From: Chryseobacterium soli
GTDB taxonomy: Bacteria > Bacteroidota > Bacteroidia > Flavobacteriales > Weeksellaceae
Reading direction: 5' to 3'
DNA: 64,000 bases
NCBI RefSeq assembly: GCF_000737705.1
Contig: NZ_JPRH01000005.1
Coordinates: 186,001-250,000 of the forward strand
The position numbers and the translations under genes are program-made. Below, in pieces: positions 35,090 to 44,418 of the stretch. Under the pieces are notes generated by a model that worked only from the letters and a program-made list of their open reading frames with translations, searched no databases and was not told the DNA's origin. Within the stretch, counting starts at the first letter, position 1, and each line of letters opens with the position of its first letter.

Positions 35090-36967
35090 ATGGAGTCCAG
35101 CTTAGCGATGAATACATTAATTTTCTTGGGCGTTGCCATTATTATGGTTCCGCTTGCAAGGAAATTCGGGCTGAGCTCTGTCATTGGATATATTTTGGGA
35201 GGGATCATTATTGGCCCCTATGTCCTTAAACTTACCGGGAAAGATGTTAACGACATCATGCATGCCAGCGAATTTGGAGTCATCATGCTTTTATTTTTAG
35301 TCGGGTTGGAACTGGAACCCCGGAAATTCTGGGATATGCGGAAGAAAATAATGGGACTGGGTCTCACTCAGATGCTCCTTACTATTGCTCTGCTTTTTGT
35401 AGTTTTCATTAGTGCCGGCTGGAGAATCGATATGGCAATTGCCGTCGCAATGTGTTTTGCATTATCTTCCACTGCTATTGTGCTGCAGACGCTTCAGGAA
35501 AAAAATAATTTCAAAACAATGGCTGGAGAGGCTTCATTCTCTACCCTATTGTTTCAGGATATTGCTGTCATTCCTATTCTTGCCATTTTACCGCTTATTG
35601 CTAATTATAAATCAACTCATCACAATAACGAAATTCAAATTATCATTCAGAAGCTCCCGGAATGGCTTCAGGCAGGAACGGTGATTTTAGGTGTTGCCAT
35701 TTTAATTTTGTTGGGCAGGTATGTATTCGTTCCATTTCTTAGGTATGTGTCCAAATCAGGCATGACAGAATTATTGACCGCCTCTTCCTTATTTCTGGTA
35801 ATCGGTGTTTCAGAGCTGATGGTTGCTATTGGGCTTTCACCGGCATTAGGAGCTTTCCTTGCTGGAGTAATGCTTGCCAACAGTGAATTCCGTCATGAAC
35901 TGGAAGCACAGATCGATCCTTTCAAAGGCTTATTATTAGCCGTATTCTTTGTAAGTGTAGGTTCTACGATCAATTTTAATATCATCCAGAATGATCCACT
36001 ATTTATCTTCAGTACTGTTTTTGCGGTATTGGCTATAAAATTTGTTGTTCTGTATGCCATTGGAAAATTTTTCAAGCTGGATACGCCTCAAAGTTTTTTC
36101 TACGCATTTGCCCTTTCGCAGGTGGGGGAATTTGCCTTTGTATTGATCAATTATGCTTCTGACCTTTATCTTTTAAGCCCGGAAATTAATGCCCAGATGA
36201 TGGCCGTTACAGCCATTACCATGTGTATCACCCCTATTCTTCTGATTATTAATGAAAAATTTATTACCCCAAAATTCATTAAAGAAGTACCGGATGAGGA
36301 AAATGACTTCAATATTCTGGATAACGATGTAAGCCAGAAGAAAATTATTATTGTTGGATTCGGACACTTTGGAAGTACGGTAGGCCGTCTTTTAAAAGCG
36401 AATAAAATTCCTGCAACGGTTTTGGACAGGGATTCAGACCGGGTAAAACTGTTGAGAAGCTATGGTTTTAAGGTATATTATGGAGATGCCACAAGAATTC
36501 CAACCCTGAGGGCTGCAGGAATTGAAGATGCTGAAATTTTGGTATTATGTCTTGATGATGCAGACGATAATAAGTTCATTGCCGATCTTGTCCGCGAGCA
36601 TTATCCGAAAGTTAAAATCTTTGTTAGAGCAAAAAACAGAATTGATGCGTATGATTATCTGAACAATGGTATTGAGCATATTTACCGTGAGACATTAGGG
36701 ACCGCAGTAGATATGGCCGTAGACCTGCTCAACGAAACTGGTATGAGAAAATATGCTGCAAGACGTCTTGGGCAAAGGTTTATGGCTATAGATAAGGCAT
36801 CCATCAGAAGATTAGCTAAAGCAAAAGATACTGAGGATGAAATCTTATTATTTACAACAAAAGAATTCCTCCAGCGTGAGGAGGAATTATTGGCTTATGA
36901 CAATCTTAATTTTGATAATAAAAATTGGGAAGGTTCCACATCAGAAGATGAGGAAACCGACCATTAA
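35090..36967 (+). CDS. Kef-type K+/H+ antiporter (CPA2) with RCK domain
   Basis: 625 residues. About 12 transmembrane helices (1-390) of the CPA2 fold, with the GVIMLLFLVGLELEP motif and FALSSTAIVLQTL. The cytoplasmic RCK/TrkA-N domain begins KKIIIVGFGHFGSTVGRLL (Rossmann GxGxxG) and continues AEILVLCLDDAD. An acidic C-terminal tail is present. Gating by glutathione, as in E. coli KefC, cannot be assumed. Its gene ends 2 nt from the convergent head-GIN gene. Confidence 0.93.
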   Translation: MESSLAMNTLIFLGVAIIMVPLARKFGLSSVIGYILGGIIIGPYVLKLTGKDVNDIMHASEFGVIMLLFLVGLELEPRKFWDMRKKIMGLGLTQMLLTIALLFVVFISAGWRIDMAIAVAMCFALSSTAIVLQTLQEKNNFKTMAGEASFSTLLFQDIAVIPILAILPLIANYKSTHHNNEIQIIIQKLPEWLQAGTVILGVAILILLGRYVFVPFLRYVSKSGMTELLTASSLFLVIGVSELMVAIGLSPALGAFLAGVMLANSEFRHELEAQIDPFKGLLLAVFFVSVGSTINFNIIQNDPLFIFSTVFAVLAIKFVVLYAIGKFFKLDTPQSFFYAFALSQVGEFAFVLINYASDLYLLSPEINAQMMAVTAITMCITPILLIINEKFITPKFIKEVPDEENDFNILDNDVSQKKIIIVGFGHFGSTVGRLLKANKIPATVLDRDSDRVKLLRSYGFKVYYGDATRIPTLRAAGIEDAEILVLCLDDADDNKFIADLVREHYPKVKIFVRAKNRIDAYDYLNNGIEHIYRETLGTAVDMAVDLLNETGMRKYAARRLGQRFMAIDKASIRRLAKAKDTEDEILLFTTKEFLQREEELLAYDNLNFDNKNWEGSTSEDEETDH

Positions 36968-36968
36968 T

Positions 36969-37784
36969 TTACTGAATCGTTACGCTTCCGCCACTATTTT
37001 CTTCTTTTCTAACCGTTGTAACATTTCCTTTTTTGTACACAGTAACACTTCCTCCTGAAGAAGCTTCTGCATCAATACTTGAACTTGCACTGATTTCTAA
37101 ATTAGCCCCACTTGAAGCATCTGCTTTTATATGGTCTGTAACAATAGATTTTGCGGATATACTGCTTCCTGATGAAGAACTGATTTCCGTATTTTTAGCC
37201 TTTCCTGAAATGGTCATACTTGATCCTGAAGAAGCTTCAATATCCAAATCAACTGCCCATATTTTACCTTGATAACTTGAGCTGCTGCCTGCATTAATAT
37301 CAAGCTTATTTGCTTCGATATCAGCGGTAATACTCGCAGCACTGGAAAGTTCTATCTCTGTTTTTTCCTGGGTAAATTTATCTTTAACCACGATACTCGC
37401 TGCAGAATTGGCATTAATCTTTGTAAAATCTTTAGTATAAATTTTTGCCGAAACTCTATTGCTGTTCGTCACCCTGATCCCTGATTTGTAGTGAATATGC
37501 AGCTTTCCGTTGTCATTATCAACAAGCACCTCATCAATAATATTTTCAGGAGCCGAAATAACCACTCTCTCTGTTTCAGACTTTATCACTTCTGCCATAA
37601 TTGCCTGAGAGACTTCGATTTCATCAAAATCGCCTTTAAATTCTTTTTGCTTGATAGGCCCGCTGTCTTTATTGATTACTTTTTCTACCCAGCCGCTTTT
37701 TTCTCTGTTTCTTCTGTCATGATTTTCATTGCATGAAGCTAGCAGCACGAAGGCTGAAAAAATAAAAAGAGTTGTTGATTTCAT
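36969..37784 (-). CDS. Head-GIN-domain (DUF2807) lipoprotein
   Basis: 271 residues from the ATG at 37784; lipobox LLASC. The mature part is a right-handed beta-helix-like repeat rich in Ser/Ala with the GIN-domain cadence (VSQAIMAEVIKSE; INANSAASIVVKDKF; ASSGSSMTISGKA). Described as putative auto-transporter adhesin in Bacteroidota; surface exposed. The upstream extension to 37835 is unlikely. Confidence 0.85.
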   Translation of the reverse strand: MKSTTLFIFSAFVLLASCNENHDRRNREKSGWVEKVINKDSGPIKQKEFKGDFDEIEVSQAIMAEVIKSETERVVISAPENIIDEVLVDNDNGKLHIHYKSGIRVTNSNRVSAKIYTKDFTKINANSAASIVVKDKFTQEKTEIELSSAASITADIEANKLDINAGSSSSYQGKIWAVDLDIEASSGSSMTISGKAKNTEISSSSGSSISAKSIVTDHIKADASSGANLEISASSSIDAEASSGGSVTVYKKGNVTTVRKEENSGGSVTIQ

Positions 37785-37842
37785 GTTTACCGTTTTATAA
37801 ATTAAGTTTTTAATATCTTTATACTTTAATAACAACTAATTT

Positions 37843-39984
37843 ATGAAAAATATTTCATCGGTATTGTTAATTTCTGCTTTGGCATTAAATCAATCTTGTA
37901 CTACAATGAAAAAAACCGATACTCAACAGGAAGTTCCTGTACCAGATTCTTCCTTATCTTCTAATCCATTTATGAAGAAAAGTAAGCTTCAATATGAGGC
38001 TCCGGAATTTGATAAAATTAAAAATGAACATTTCAAACCGGCTTTTGATTTCGGACTGAAACAGCATGACGCTGAAATTTTAAAAATCGCCAACAATCCT
38101 GCTGCTCCAACTTTTGAAAACACGATTGTGGCTTTGGAAAAAAGCGGCGAAGTTCTGAGAAGAACCATGATGGTATTTTCGAATCTTACCAGTGCGAATA
38201 CCAATCCTACCCTGCAGGCTTTAGATGAGGAATATGCTCCCATCTTTGCGGCACATTCGGATAAAATGTATCTGAATGAAAATCTTTACAAGAGAATACA
38301 GTCCATTAAAGAAGATGGCCTGGATGCAGAAGGGAAAAGACTGGTACAGTATTACAAACAGAATTTTGAAATCGCAGGTGCCAATCTTTCTTCGGCTGAC
38401 AAAGAAAAACTTAAGCAGATCAACCAGGAACTGGCATCACTTTCCACCCAATATGCCAATAAATTATTAGAGGCCAGAAAACAGGGCGGCGTTTTCTTTT
38501 CTGATGCAAAAGAACTGGACGGACTTTCTGCTGACGAAATTGAAGCTGCAGCAACGGATGCTAAAACGGCTGGACAGCCCGGAAAATACCTTCTCGCTTT
38601 ACAAAATACGACTCAGCAGCCCTTATTGCAAAACTTAAAAAACAGAGCAACGAGAGAAAAGCTTTTCAAAGCTTCCTGGTTAAGAGCTGAAAAAGGAGAC
38701 GCTAATGACACCAGAGAAATCATTGAAAAACTGGCTAAGATCAGATTGAAAAAAGCGCAAACGCTGGGTAAGAAAAGTTTTGCAGAATGGAAGCTTCAGG
38801 ACCAGATGGCGAAAACTCCGGAAGCAGCTACTAAATTAATGAACCAGATCGCGACTCCGGCTGTAGAAACCGCAGCGCGTGAAGCAAAAGATATTCAGGC
38901 ATTGATCGACCAGCAGAAAGGTGGTTTCAAGGTAGAACCCTGGGACTGGAATTTCTATTCTGAACAGGTAAGAAAAGCAAAGTATGACCTTGATGAAAAC
39001 CAGATCAAGCCTTACTTTGAAGTAACTACCGTGTTGGAAAAAGGAGTTTTCTACGCTGCTGAAAAATTCTATGGCCTTACTTTTAAAAAGAGAACAGATC
39101 TTCCGGTATATCATCCTGATGTAGTAACCTACGAGGTTTTTGATCATGACGGAAAATCTATTGCCATCTATTATCTTGATTTTTATACGAGAGATTCTAA
39201 AAATGGAGGGGCATGGATGAGTAACTTCGTGGAACAGTCTTATCTTTTGGGAACCAAACCGGTAATTGTCAACTGCTATAATTATCAGAAACCAGCTCCA
39301 GGAAAGCCTTCATTAATAAGCTATGATGATGTTTCTACGATGTTCCATGAGTTTGGACATTCTATCCACGGAATGTTTGCAAGTCAAAAGTATCCTTCCC
39401 TTTCAGGAACCAACGTTCCGAGAGACTTTGTAGAATTCCCTTCACAAATCAATGAGCATTGGGCTTTAGATCCTATGGTTCTGAAAAATTATGCTCTTCA
39501 TTATGAGACTAAGCAGCCTATTCCTCAGGCTTTGGTTGATAAAATCAAGAAAGCAGCGACTTTCAATCAGGGATATATGACAACAGAACTTGTTTCTGCT
39601 GCAGAACTTGATATGGATTGGCATACGGTAACGAATGAAACTCAGCTGATTCCGGTGTTGGATTTTGAAAAACAATCACTGGCAAGCCACGGATTTACGC
39701 TAGCAACAGTTCCGCCAAGATATCATACTCCTTATTTTGCCCATATCTGGGGCGGTGGGTATTCCGCAGGATATTATGCTTATTTATGGTCTGAGACATT
39801 AGATAACGATGCCTGGGAATGGATCAGCAATAACGGCGGCCTGACAAGAGAAAACGGTGACCGTTTCAGAAAATATATTCTTTCTGTAGGAAATTCTGTT
39901 GACCTTAATCAGGCATTCAGAGATTTTACAGGACACAATCCGGATATTAAACCTTTATTGAGAAACAGAGGATTTATTAAATAA
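37843..39984 (+). CDS. M3-family metallopeptidase (peptidyl-dipeptidase Dcp-like) lipoprotein
   Basis: 713 residues. The zinc motif HEFGHSIH lies in VSTMFHEFGHSIHGMFAS, followed by the downstream Glu in the ELVSAAELD region. The N-terminus MKNISSVLLISALALNQSC looks like a lipoprotein signal, though the residue three before Cys is Asn, not the usual Leu. Length agrees with Dcp/oligopeptidase A-type enzymes. Likely envelope-located peptide degradation. Confidence 0.93.
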   Translation: MKNISSVLLISALALNQSCTTMKKTDTQQEVPVPDSSLSSNPFMKKSKLQYEAPEFDKIKNEHFKPAFDFGLKQHDAEILKIANNPAAPTFENTIVALEKSGEVLRRTMMVFSNLTSANTNPTLQALDEEYAPIFAAHSDKMYLNENLYKRIQSIKEDGLDAEGKRLVQYYKQNFEIAGANLSSADKEKLKQINQELASLSTQYANKLLEARKQGGVFFSDAKELDGLSADEIEAAATDAKTAGQPGKYLLALQNTTQQPLLQNLKNRATREKLFKASWLRAEKGDANDTREIIEKLAKIRLKKAQTLGKKSFAEWKLQDQMAKTPEAATKLMNQIATPAVETAAREAKDIQALIDQQKGGFKVEPWDWNFYSEQVRKAKYDLDENQIKPYFEVTTVLEKGVFYAAEKFYGLTFKKRTDLPVYHPDVVTYEVFDHDGKSIAIYYLDFYTRDSKNGGAWMSNFVEQSYLLGTKPVIVNCYNYQKPAPGKPSLISYDDVSTMFHEFGHSIHGMFASQKYPSLSGTNVPRDFVEFPSQINEHWALDPMVLKNYALHYETKQPIPQALVDKIKKAATFNQGYMTTELVSAAELDMDWHTVTNETQLIPVLDFEKQSLASHGFTLATVPPRYHTPYFAHIWGGGYSAGYYAYLWSETLDNDAWEWISNNGGLTRENGDRFRKYILSVGNSVDLNQAFRDFTGHNPDIKPLLRNRGFIK

Positions 39985-39990
39985 ATATTG

Positions 39991-40023
39991 AAAAAGGAGC
40001 ATTCATTGATTGCTCCTTTTTTT
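39991..40023 (+). terminator. Terminator of the M3 peptidase gene
   Basis: Stem AAAAAGGAGCA / TGCTCCTTTTT with a 9-nt loop and T-run. Confidence 0.9.
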
Positions 40024-40060
40024 ATGGATCTATTGCTCATCATTACTATAAATCTTTTGC

Positions 40061-40068
40061 TATTTTTG
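40061..40068 (+). promoter_or_regulatory. -7 box (TATTTTTG) of ychJ
   Basis: TAnnTTTG match 20 nt before the ATG at 40089; TTG at 40033 gives a long 25-nt spacer. Confidence 0.4.
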
Positions 40069-40088
40069 TGCCTACAAATACAATAATC

Positions 40089-40466
40089 ATGAATTGTCCC
40101 TGCTGCTCAGGAAAATCCTATGAAGAATGCTGCAAACCCTATCATACCGGAGAACAGCATGCTCCCACAGCCGAAGCTTTAATGCGTTCCCGGTTTTCCG
40201 CCTTTGCAATTCCCAACGGAGAATACTTAATGGAGACTACCTTACCTGGAAAACGAAAGCTTCATAGTAAAAAAGACCTTCAGGAATGGGGAGAAATCAA
40301 TCAGTGGACAAAACTGGAAATTATTCAGATTCCAGCGTTGAATCATGTAGAGTTTAAAGCGTATTACACAGATCAGGACGGAAATCCTCAGCTTCATCAT
40401 GAATTTTCTGTCTTCCAAAAAATGCATGACCGCTGGTATTACGTTTCCGGTGAATTTTTAGATTAA
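40089..40466 (+). CDS. YchJ-family protein with SEC-C zinc motif
   Basis: 125 residues. The N-terminal CPCCSGKSYEECCKPYH is a SEC-C-type zinc-binding motif, followed by the NTF2-like YchJ domain (MRSRFSAFA, YYVSGEF). The ATG at 40089 puts the Cys cluster at the start as in the family. Function unknown; short version with one SEC-C only. Confidence 0.92.
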   Translation: MNCPCCSGKSYEECCKPYHTGEQHAPTAEALMRSRFSAFAIPNGEYLMETTLPGKRKLHSKKDLQEWGEINQWTKLEIIQIPALNHVEFKAYYTDQDGNPQLHHEFSVFQKMHDRWYYVSGEFLD

Positions 40467-40493
40467 AGTAATAATCGACAATATTGATATTGC

Positions 40494-40520
40494 AAAAAAA
40501 ATGTCCGTTTTCACGGACAT
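40494..40520 (-). terminator. Terminator of the FKBP gene
   Basis: 8-bp stem ATGTCCGT / ACGGACAT, loop TTTC, T7 run on the minus strand. Confidence 0.88.
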
Positions 40521-40532
40521 TTATATTATATT

Positions 40533-41033
40533 TTAGTGTGCTTCTGTGCCGTCTACTCCATGAGCGTGGCCATGCGCCAATTCTTCTTCTGTTGCAGGAC
40601 GTGTGCTTAAAATTTCCACCTGGAAATCTAACACTTTCCCGGCCATTGGATGGTTAAGGTCTACCACTACAGCTTCCGGTGTTACTTCTACCACAAATGC
40701 CTGAAAATTATTCCCTTGATTATCAGACAAAGGCAAAATAACTCCAACTGGTGGAATTCCAGATTCATTAAACATCTCAATTGGCAATTGTGTGATGGCA
40801 TCATCCTGTTTTTCACCATAAGCTTCTTCAGGAAGAATGGTAAAAGCTGCTTTATCACCCGCTTTCAAACCAAGGATATTTTGTTCAAATTTTGGAATCA
40901 TCATTCCTACACCATACAAAAATGTAAGTGGATTTTCTGGTGTTGTTTCTTCTACAAGAATCTTACTTCCGTCTTCTTCGATCGTGTGAAGTATGTAACT
41001 TACAGCTACAACATGATTGTGTTCAATTATCAT
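40533..41033 (-). CDS. SlyD-like FKBP-type peptidyl-prolyl isomerase
   Basis: 166 residues with the SlyD layout: FKBP half, insert-in-flap chaperone domain, FKBP half (VSYILHTIEEDGSKILVEETT; PLTFLYGVGMMIPKFEQNILGLKAGDKAAFTI; DLNHPMAGKVLDFQVEIL). It ends in a short His-rich tail (HGHAHGVDGTEAH) that could bind nickel or zinc like the longer SlyD tail. Cytoplasmic. Confidence 0.92.
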   Translation of the reverse strand: MIIEHNHVVAVSYILHTIEEDGSKILVEETTPENPLTFLYGVGMMIPKFEQNILGLKAGDKAAFTILPEEAYGEKQDDAITQLPIEMFNESGIPPVGVILPLSDNQGNNFQAFVVEVTPEAVVVDLNHPMAGKVLDFQVEILSTRPATEEELAHGHAHGVDGTEAH

Positions 41034-41076
41034 ATTTTTTCTTTTTTTTCGTGAGACTTTTCACGATTAATAGCGG

Positions 41077-41084
41077 CAAATATA
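41077..41084 (-). promoter_or_regulatory. -7 box (TATATTTG) of the FKBP gene
   Basis: The plus strand reads CAAATATA; a small CGTGA/TCACG hairpin (41050-41065) lies in the resulting 5' leader. Confidence 0.45.
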
Positions 41085-41148
41085 CTGCTATTTTGATTAT
41101 TTATAGGAAAAGTGCTAAAAGAAGAACCTTAAAACAATATCCTGCTTT

Positions 41149-41397
41149 CTACTTTCCGGGCTTTGTTTCGTCTCTTTTTTTCTGTCTCAGCATAAAGAGA
41201 TAGAGACTTTCCACCTTGGTTCTGGCCCAATCTGTTTTACGGAGAAACTTCAATGAAGAGTTGATGCTTGGATTATCTGTAAAGCATTTAATATTGATCT
41301 GCTCGCCCAGTTTCTCAAACCCCTGATAATATTCTACCAATTCTTCAAGAATGGCATCGAGTCTTTTTCCGTGTAAAGGATCTTTGGGTTGCTGCAT
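41149..41397 (-). CDS. VF530-family (DUF2132) DNA-binding-like protein
   Basis: 82 residues from the ATG at 41397: MQQPKDPLHGKRLDAILEEL and INIKCFTDNPSINSSLKFLRKTDWARTKVE are the VF530 hallmarks. Small conserved protein of unknown function. The frame is open to 41487, but a -7 box at 41409-41416 places transcription start after that, fixing the start. Confidence 0.88.
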   Translation of the reverse strand: MQQPKDPLHGKRLDAILEELVEYYQGFEKLGEQINIKCFTDNPSINSSLKFLRKTDWARTKVESLYLFMLRQKKRDETKPGK

Positions 41398-41408
41398 GTT
41401 TTTTTTTG

Positions 41409-41416
41409 CAAAAATA
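41409..41416 (-). promoter_or_regulatory. -7 box (TATTTTTG) of the VF530 gene
   Basis: The plus strand reads CAAAAATA, 11 nt before the chosen ATG. Confidence 0.45.
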
Positions 41417-41539
41417 GTGATAAAATTGATGACTGTGCTTTTCAATGATGCCATTATCTTATATGGGTTACACTTTAGGCAATGCAAAAATAAAATTCCT
41501 CTTAGCCTTTATCTCTCAAACTTTTTATATTTTCGTTTA

Positions 41540-42631
41540 ATGAAAAAGCTGTGGCCTCATATTATCCTGATTCCTTTGCTATTGACCATTCCTATCGTCT
41601 CTTCTCCGGATTTCGACGGGACTTTGTCTGTATTCAGGGTTTCTCCTTTTCAAAGGGAGTTTATCCGGTTTGCTATGGTCACTATCTTTTTTTATTTAAA
41701 CCTCAGCATCTTCCTTCCGAAATTATATGCTAAAAAAAAATACCTGCCTTTTACCCTATGTATTCTAATCAGTTTCGGAATTATTGTATTCATTCCGTAT
41801 TACCTTATCTCTGAACATATTTTTTCTGCCGGATCTCCTTCTTTTCCTGCTAATCCGGGAAATCTAGCTCCGCATAATGGGAATATGCCAACTCCACCCA
41901 TCGGCAGCAGACCTCCTTTTGAAAATCCCGGACCGAGAAATCAAGGGTCTCTTTACCAGATGATTTTCGCTTCTCTTCTTCCATTTTTATTTTCCTTTTT
42001 ATCATCACTTTTTATCTTTAGAAATAATGAAAAAAAGGAGCTTGAACGTTCAAAAGCCAAAACAGAATTATTAAATCTAAAGTATCAGCTTCAACCCCAT
42101 TTTCTGTTTAATATTTTAAACTCTATCTATTCTTTAGCGTTATTGAAATCGGATGATGCACCTAATGGAATTTTAAAACTTTCCAATGTAATGCGGTATG
42201 TGGTTCAGGAGAGCAGTAAAGATTTTGTGGAACTGGACAAAGAGTTTGAGTATTTAAAGGACTATATTGCCCTTCAATTGGTAAGAACCGACAGCAGTCT
42301 GGATTTTTCTTATACAGAGATCGGTGACACAAAGAATCTGAAAATCGCGCCATTTATATTGGTTAATTTTATAGAAAATGCTTTTAAATATGGTTTTAAT
42401 GCGGAAGAAACTTCAAAAATTTCTGTCAAAGCAGTTGTTCAGGAAAATCTTTTAAGCTTTTCTGTCTTTAATTATATCGTGAGTAAAAAAACGACTGATG
42501 AAAACAGCCTGAAAATAGGATTAAAAAATACCATTAAACATCTGGATCAGGTATATCCTGAAAAATATACTTTAACCATCACTAACGATGGAAAGACCTA
42601 CGATGTGGATCTGAAAGTTAATTTAGCATAA
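41540..42631 (+). CDS. LytS/YehU-type sensor histidine kinase
   Basis: 363 residues from the ATG at 41540. Four transmembrane helices; between the third and fourth lies a Pro/Gly/Asn-rich segment (about residues 107-140). His187 lies in YQLQPHFLFNILNS, the His_kinase family motif. The ATPase half has the N-box ENAFKYGFN and a G-box IGLKNTIKHL. It is paired with the response regulator that starts 6 nt later. Ligand unknown. Confidence 0.92.
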   Translation: MKKLWPHIILIPLLLTIPIVSSPDFDGTLSVFRVSPFQREFIRFAMVTIFFYLNLSIFLPKLYAKKKYLPFTLCILISFGIIVFIPYYLISEHIFSAGSPSFPANPGNLAPHNGNMPTPPIGSRPPFENPGPRNQGSLYQMIFASLLPFLFSFLSSLFIFRNNEKKELERSKAKTELLNLKYQLQPHFLFNILNSIYSLALLKSDDAPNGILKLSNVMRYVVQESSKDFVELDKEFEYLKDYIALQLVRTDSSLDFSYTEIGDTKNLKIAPFILVNFIENAFKYGFNAEETSKISVKAVVQENLLSFSVFNYIVSKKTTDENSLKIGLKNTIKHLDQVYPEKYTLTITNDGKTYDVDLKVNLA

Positions 42632-42637
42632 AACAAT

Positions 42638-43312
42638 ATGATAAAAGCCATTGCCCTGGACGACGAAATTCTTGCATTAAAGATCATTGAGAATTATGCT
42701 GAAAAAATTGAAAACCTTTCATTGGAGAAAGTTTTCAATATACAGAGCGATGCACAAAAACACCTCAACAAATTCCCTGTAGATCTGATTTTTCTGGACA
42801 TCGAAATGCCCTCCAAAAATGGAATGGATTTCTATAAAAATATTCCACAGAACACCAAAGTAATCTTCACTACTGCCTATTCGGAATATGCTGTAGATGC
42901 CTTCAGTCTTAATGCCGTAGATTATTTATTGAAACCTTTTTCTTTTGAAAGATTTAAAAGCGCCGTTGAAAAAGTAAAAATAAACCCTGAAAACGACAGT
43001 ATAAAGCATCTTTCAATCCGTGCAGATTATAAACTGCATAAAATTAATTTCGATGATATCCAACTGATTGAAGGTCTTGATGATTATATCCAGATTCATT
43101 TGAAAGACCAATCCAAAATTACAGCACGTTCATCCATGAAAAATATTATGGAAAAGCTTTCTGAAAAGGATTTCATAAGGGTTCACCGTTCTTATATTGT
43201 CCCTGTAGGTGACATTAAAACGATTGTCAACAGGAATATTCATATTGAAGATTTTATTATTCCTATCGGCGAAACCTACAAATATGAAGTGATGAAGATC
43301 ATCAGCAAATAA
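42638..43312 (+). CDS. LytTR-family response regulator
   Basis: 224 residues: receiver domain with acidic D8-D9, phospho-acceptor D54 (LIFLDIEMP), T78/T79 and K99-P100. The LytTR DNA-binding domain spans about 125-224 (DDIQLIEGLDDYIQIHL; FIRVHRSYIVPV). Partner of the upstream kinase. Target genes are unknown; the dioxygenase immediately downstream is one candidate. Confidence 0.95.
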   Translation: MIKAIALDDEILALKIIENYAEKIENLSLEKVFNIQSDAQKHLNKFPVDLIFLDIEMPSKNGMDFYKNIPQNTKVIFTTAYSEYAVDAFSLNAVDYLLKPFSFERFKSAVEKVKINPENDSIKHLSIRADYKLHKINFDDIQLIEGLDDYIQIHLKDQSKITARSSMKNIMEKLSEKDFIRVHRSYIVPVGDIKTIVNRNIHIEDFIIPIGETYKYEVMKIISK

Positions 43313-43407
43313 TCTTAAAGCTTTCTTAAAAAAGCTTCTTCTAAAGCCGTTTACCGACACATTTTATCTGTTTACCTCATAAATTTCCACAATGGGTATT
43401 TTGACAA

Positions 43408-43415
43408 TACATTTG
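43408..43415 (+). promoter_or_regulatory. -7 box (TACATTTG) upstream of the dioxygenase gene
   Basis: TAnnTTTG match 74 nt before the ATG; leaves a sizeable leader, unlike most boxes here. Confidence 0.4.
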
Positions 43416-43489
43416 GGATAAGAAACTTAAAAAGACAGCATCTAAGTAGTAGATCATCTTTTAATTTTTTAATCTTAAAACCACATCGT

Positions 43490-44242
43490 ATGAAAACAAT
43501 GAACAGAAAAGGATTTTTGAAGAGCCTGGGATTAGCAGGAGTAACTGCTATTGCTGCACCGATACTGATCCATTGTGGAAGTGATGATGATACTTCCGGC
43601 TCATCTTCTTCGGGTTCCTCAGGTTCCAGCTCAAGTTCAGGATCTTCCGCTACTGGATGCTCTGTAACCAATTCTGAAACGGAAGGTCCATTTCCTACAA
43701 AAACGCCTTCCAGTCTTGTACAAAGTAATATTGTAAGCGACAGAACCGGTGTTCCCTTAACGATTACCCTGCTCATTCAAAATGTCAGCGCTGCCTGCGC
43801 CAGTCTACAGGGTGTTTTTGTAGATATCTGGCATTGTGATAGGGAAGGAAATTATTCTGAGTATGGAGGAACAGGCATGCAATCTACCAATTATACTACA
43901 GTTCATTTTTTAAGAGGCAGACAGACTACGGATGCTTCGGGGAAAGTAGCTTTTACTTCTATTTTTCCGGGATGGTATAATGGAAGAGCTACCCACATCC
44001 ATGTTCATGTGTACAGCTCTACAGGTCAGTCTCTGCTGGTTACCCAAATTGCTTTTCCGGAAGGAACTGACAGTGCAGTGATACAGGTTGCTGCAAGCAC
44101 CGGATATAAAGGGATGAGTGGCTACACCTATAATTCGAATGATAACGTGTTCAGTGATGGAACCTCCAATGAAATGTCCAGTATTTCAGGAAGCGTAAGC
44201 GGAGGTTTCGCTCTGACCCAAACCATAAAAGTTTCGGCTTAA
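43490..44242 (+). CDS. Intradiol ring-cleavage dioxygenase-like lipoprotein
   Basis: 250 residues. Signal MNRKGFLKSLGLAGVT with an RK (not RR) pair, then lipobox LIHC (C29). A Ser/Gly linker spans residues 33-57. The catalytic beta-sandwich has VDIWHCDREGNYSEY, FPGWYNGRATHIHVHV (Tyr and two His iron ligands) and a second Tyr in the NYSEY region. Protocatechuate/catechol 3,4-dioxygenase fold; exported anchored forms like this have no assigned substrate. Follows the LytTR pair. Confidence 0.88.
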   Translation: MKTMNRKGFLKSLGLAGVTAIAAPILIHCGSDDDTSGSSSSGSSGSSSSSGSSATGCSVTNSETEGPFPTKTPSSLVQSNIVSDRTGVPLTITLLIQNVSAACASLQGVFVDIWHCDREGNYSEYGGTGMQSTNYTTVHFLRGRQTTDASGKVAFTSIFPGWYNGRATHIHVHVYSSTGQSLLVTQIAFPEGTDSAVIQVAASTGYKGMSGYTYNSNDNVFSDGTSNEMSSISGSVSGGFALTQTIKVSA

Positions 44243-44258
44243 ATTAAGAAGTTGTTAC

Positions 44259-44313
44259 AAGCGGTACTGATGTTGGAGATTGAATACATGCTGTTGCCAG
44301 TTACCGCTTTTTT
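44259..44313 (+). terminator. Terminator after the dioxygenase gene
   Basis: AAGCGGTA (44259-44266) pairs with TACCGCTT (44302-44309), T-run after; the loop is long (35 nt), so efficiency is uncertain. Confidence 0.55.
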
Positions 44314-44418
44314 ATATTCCTGCTTATTACACGGTCTGCACAAAAAGTGAATTGAATATCCCGTGTTTATCCGTGTAATGCAGGAATTCAACTGCTAATC
44401 TATTTAAAAATTAAAATT

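Noticed and set aside
43490..43580. Twin-arginine signal on the dioxygenase
   Set aside because: The pair is Arg-Lys, not Arg-Arg, and a good lipobox follows; a Sec or Tat lipoprotein cannot be decided, so no Tat call.
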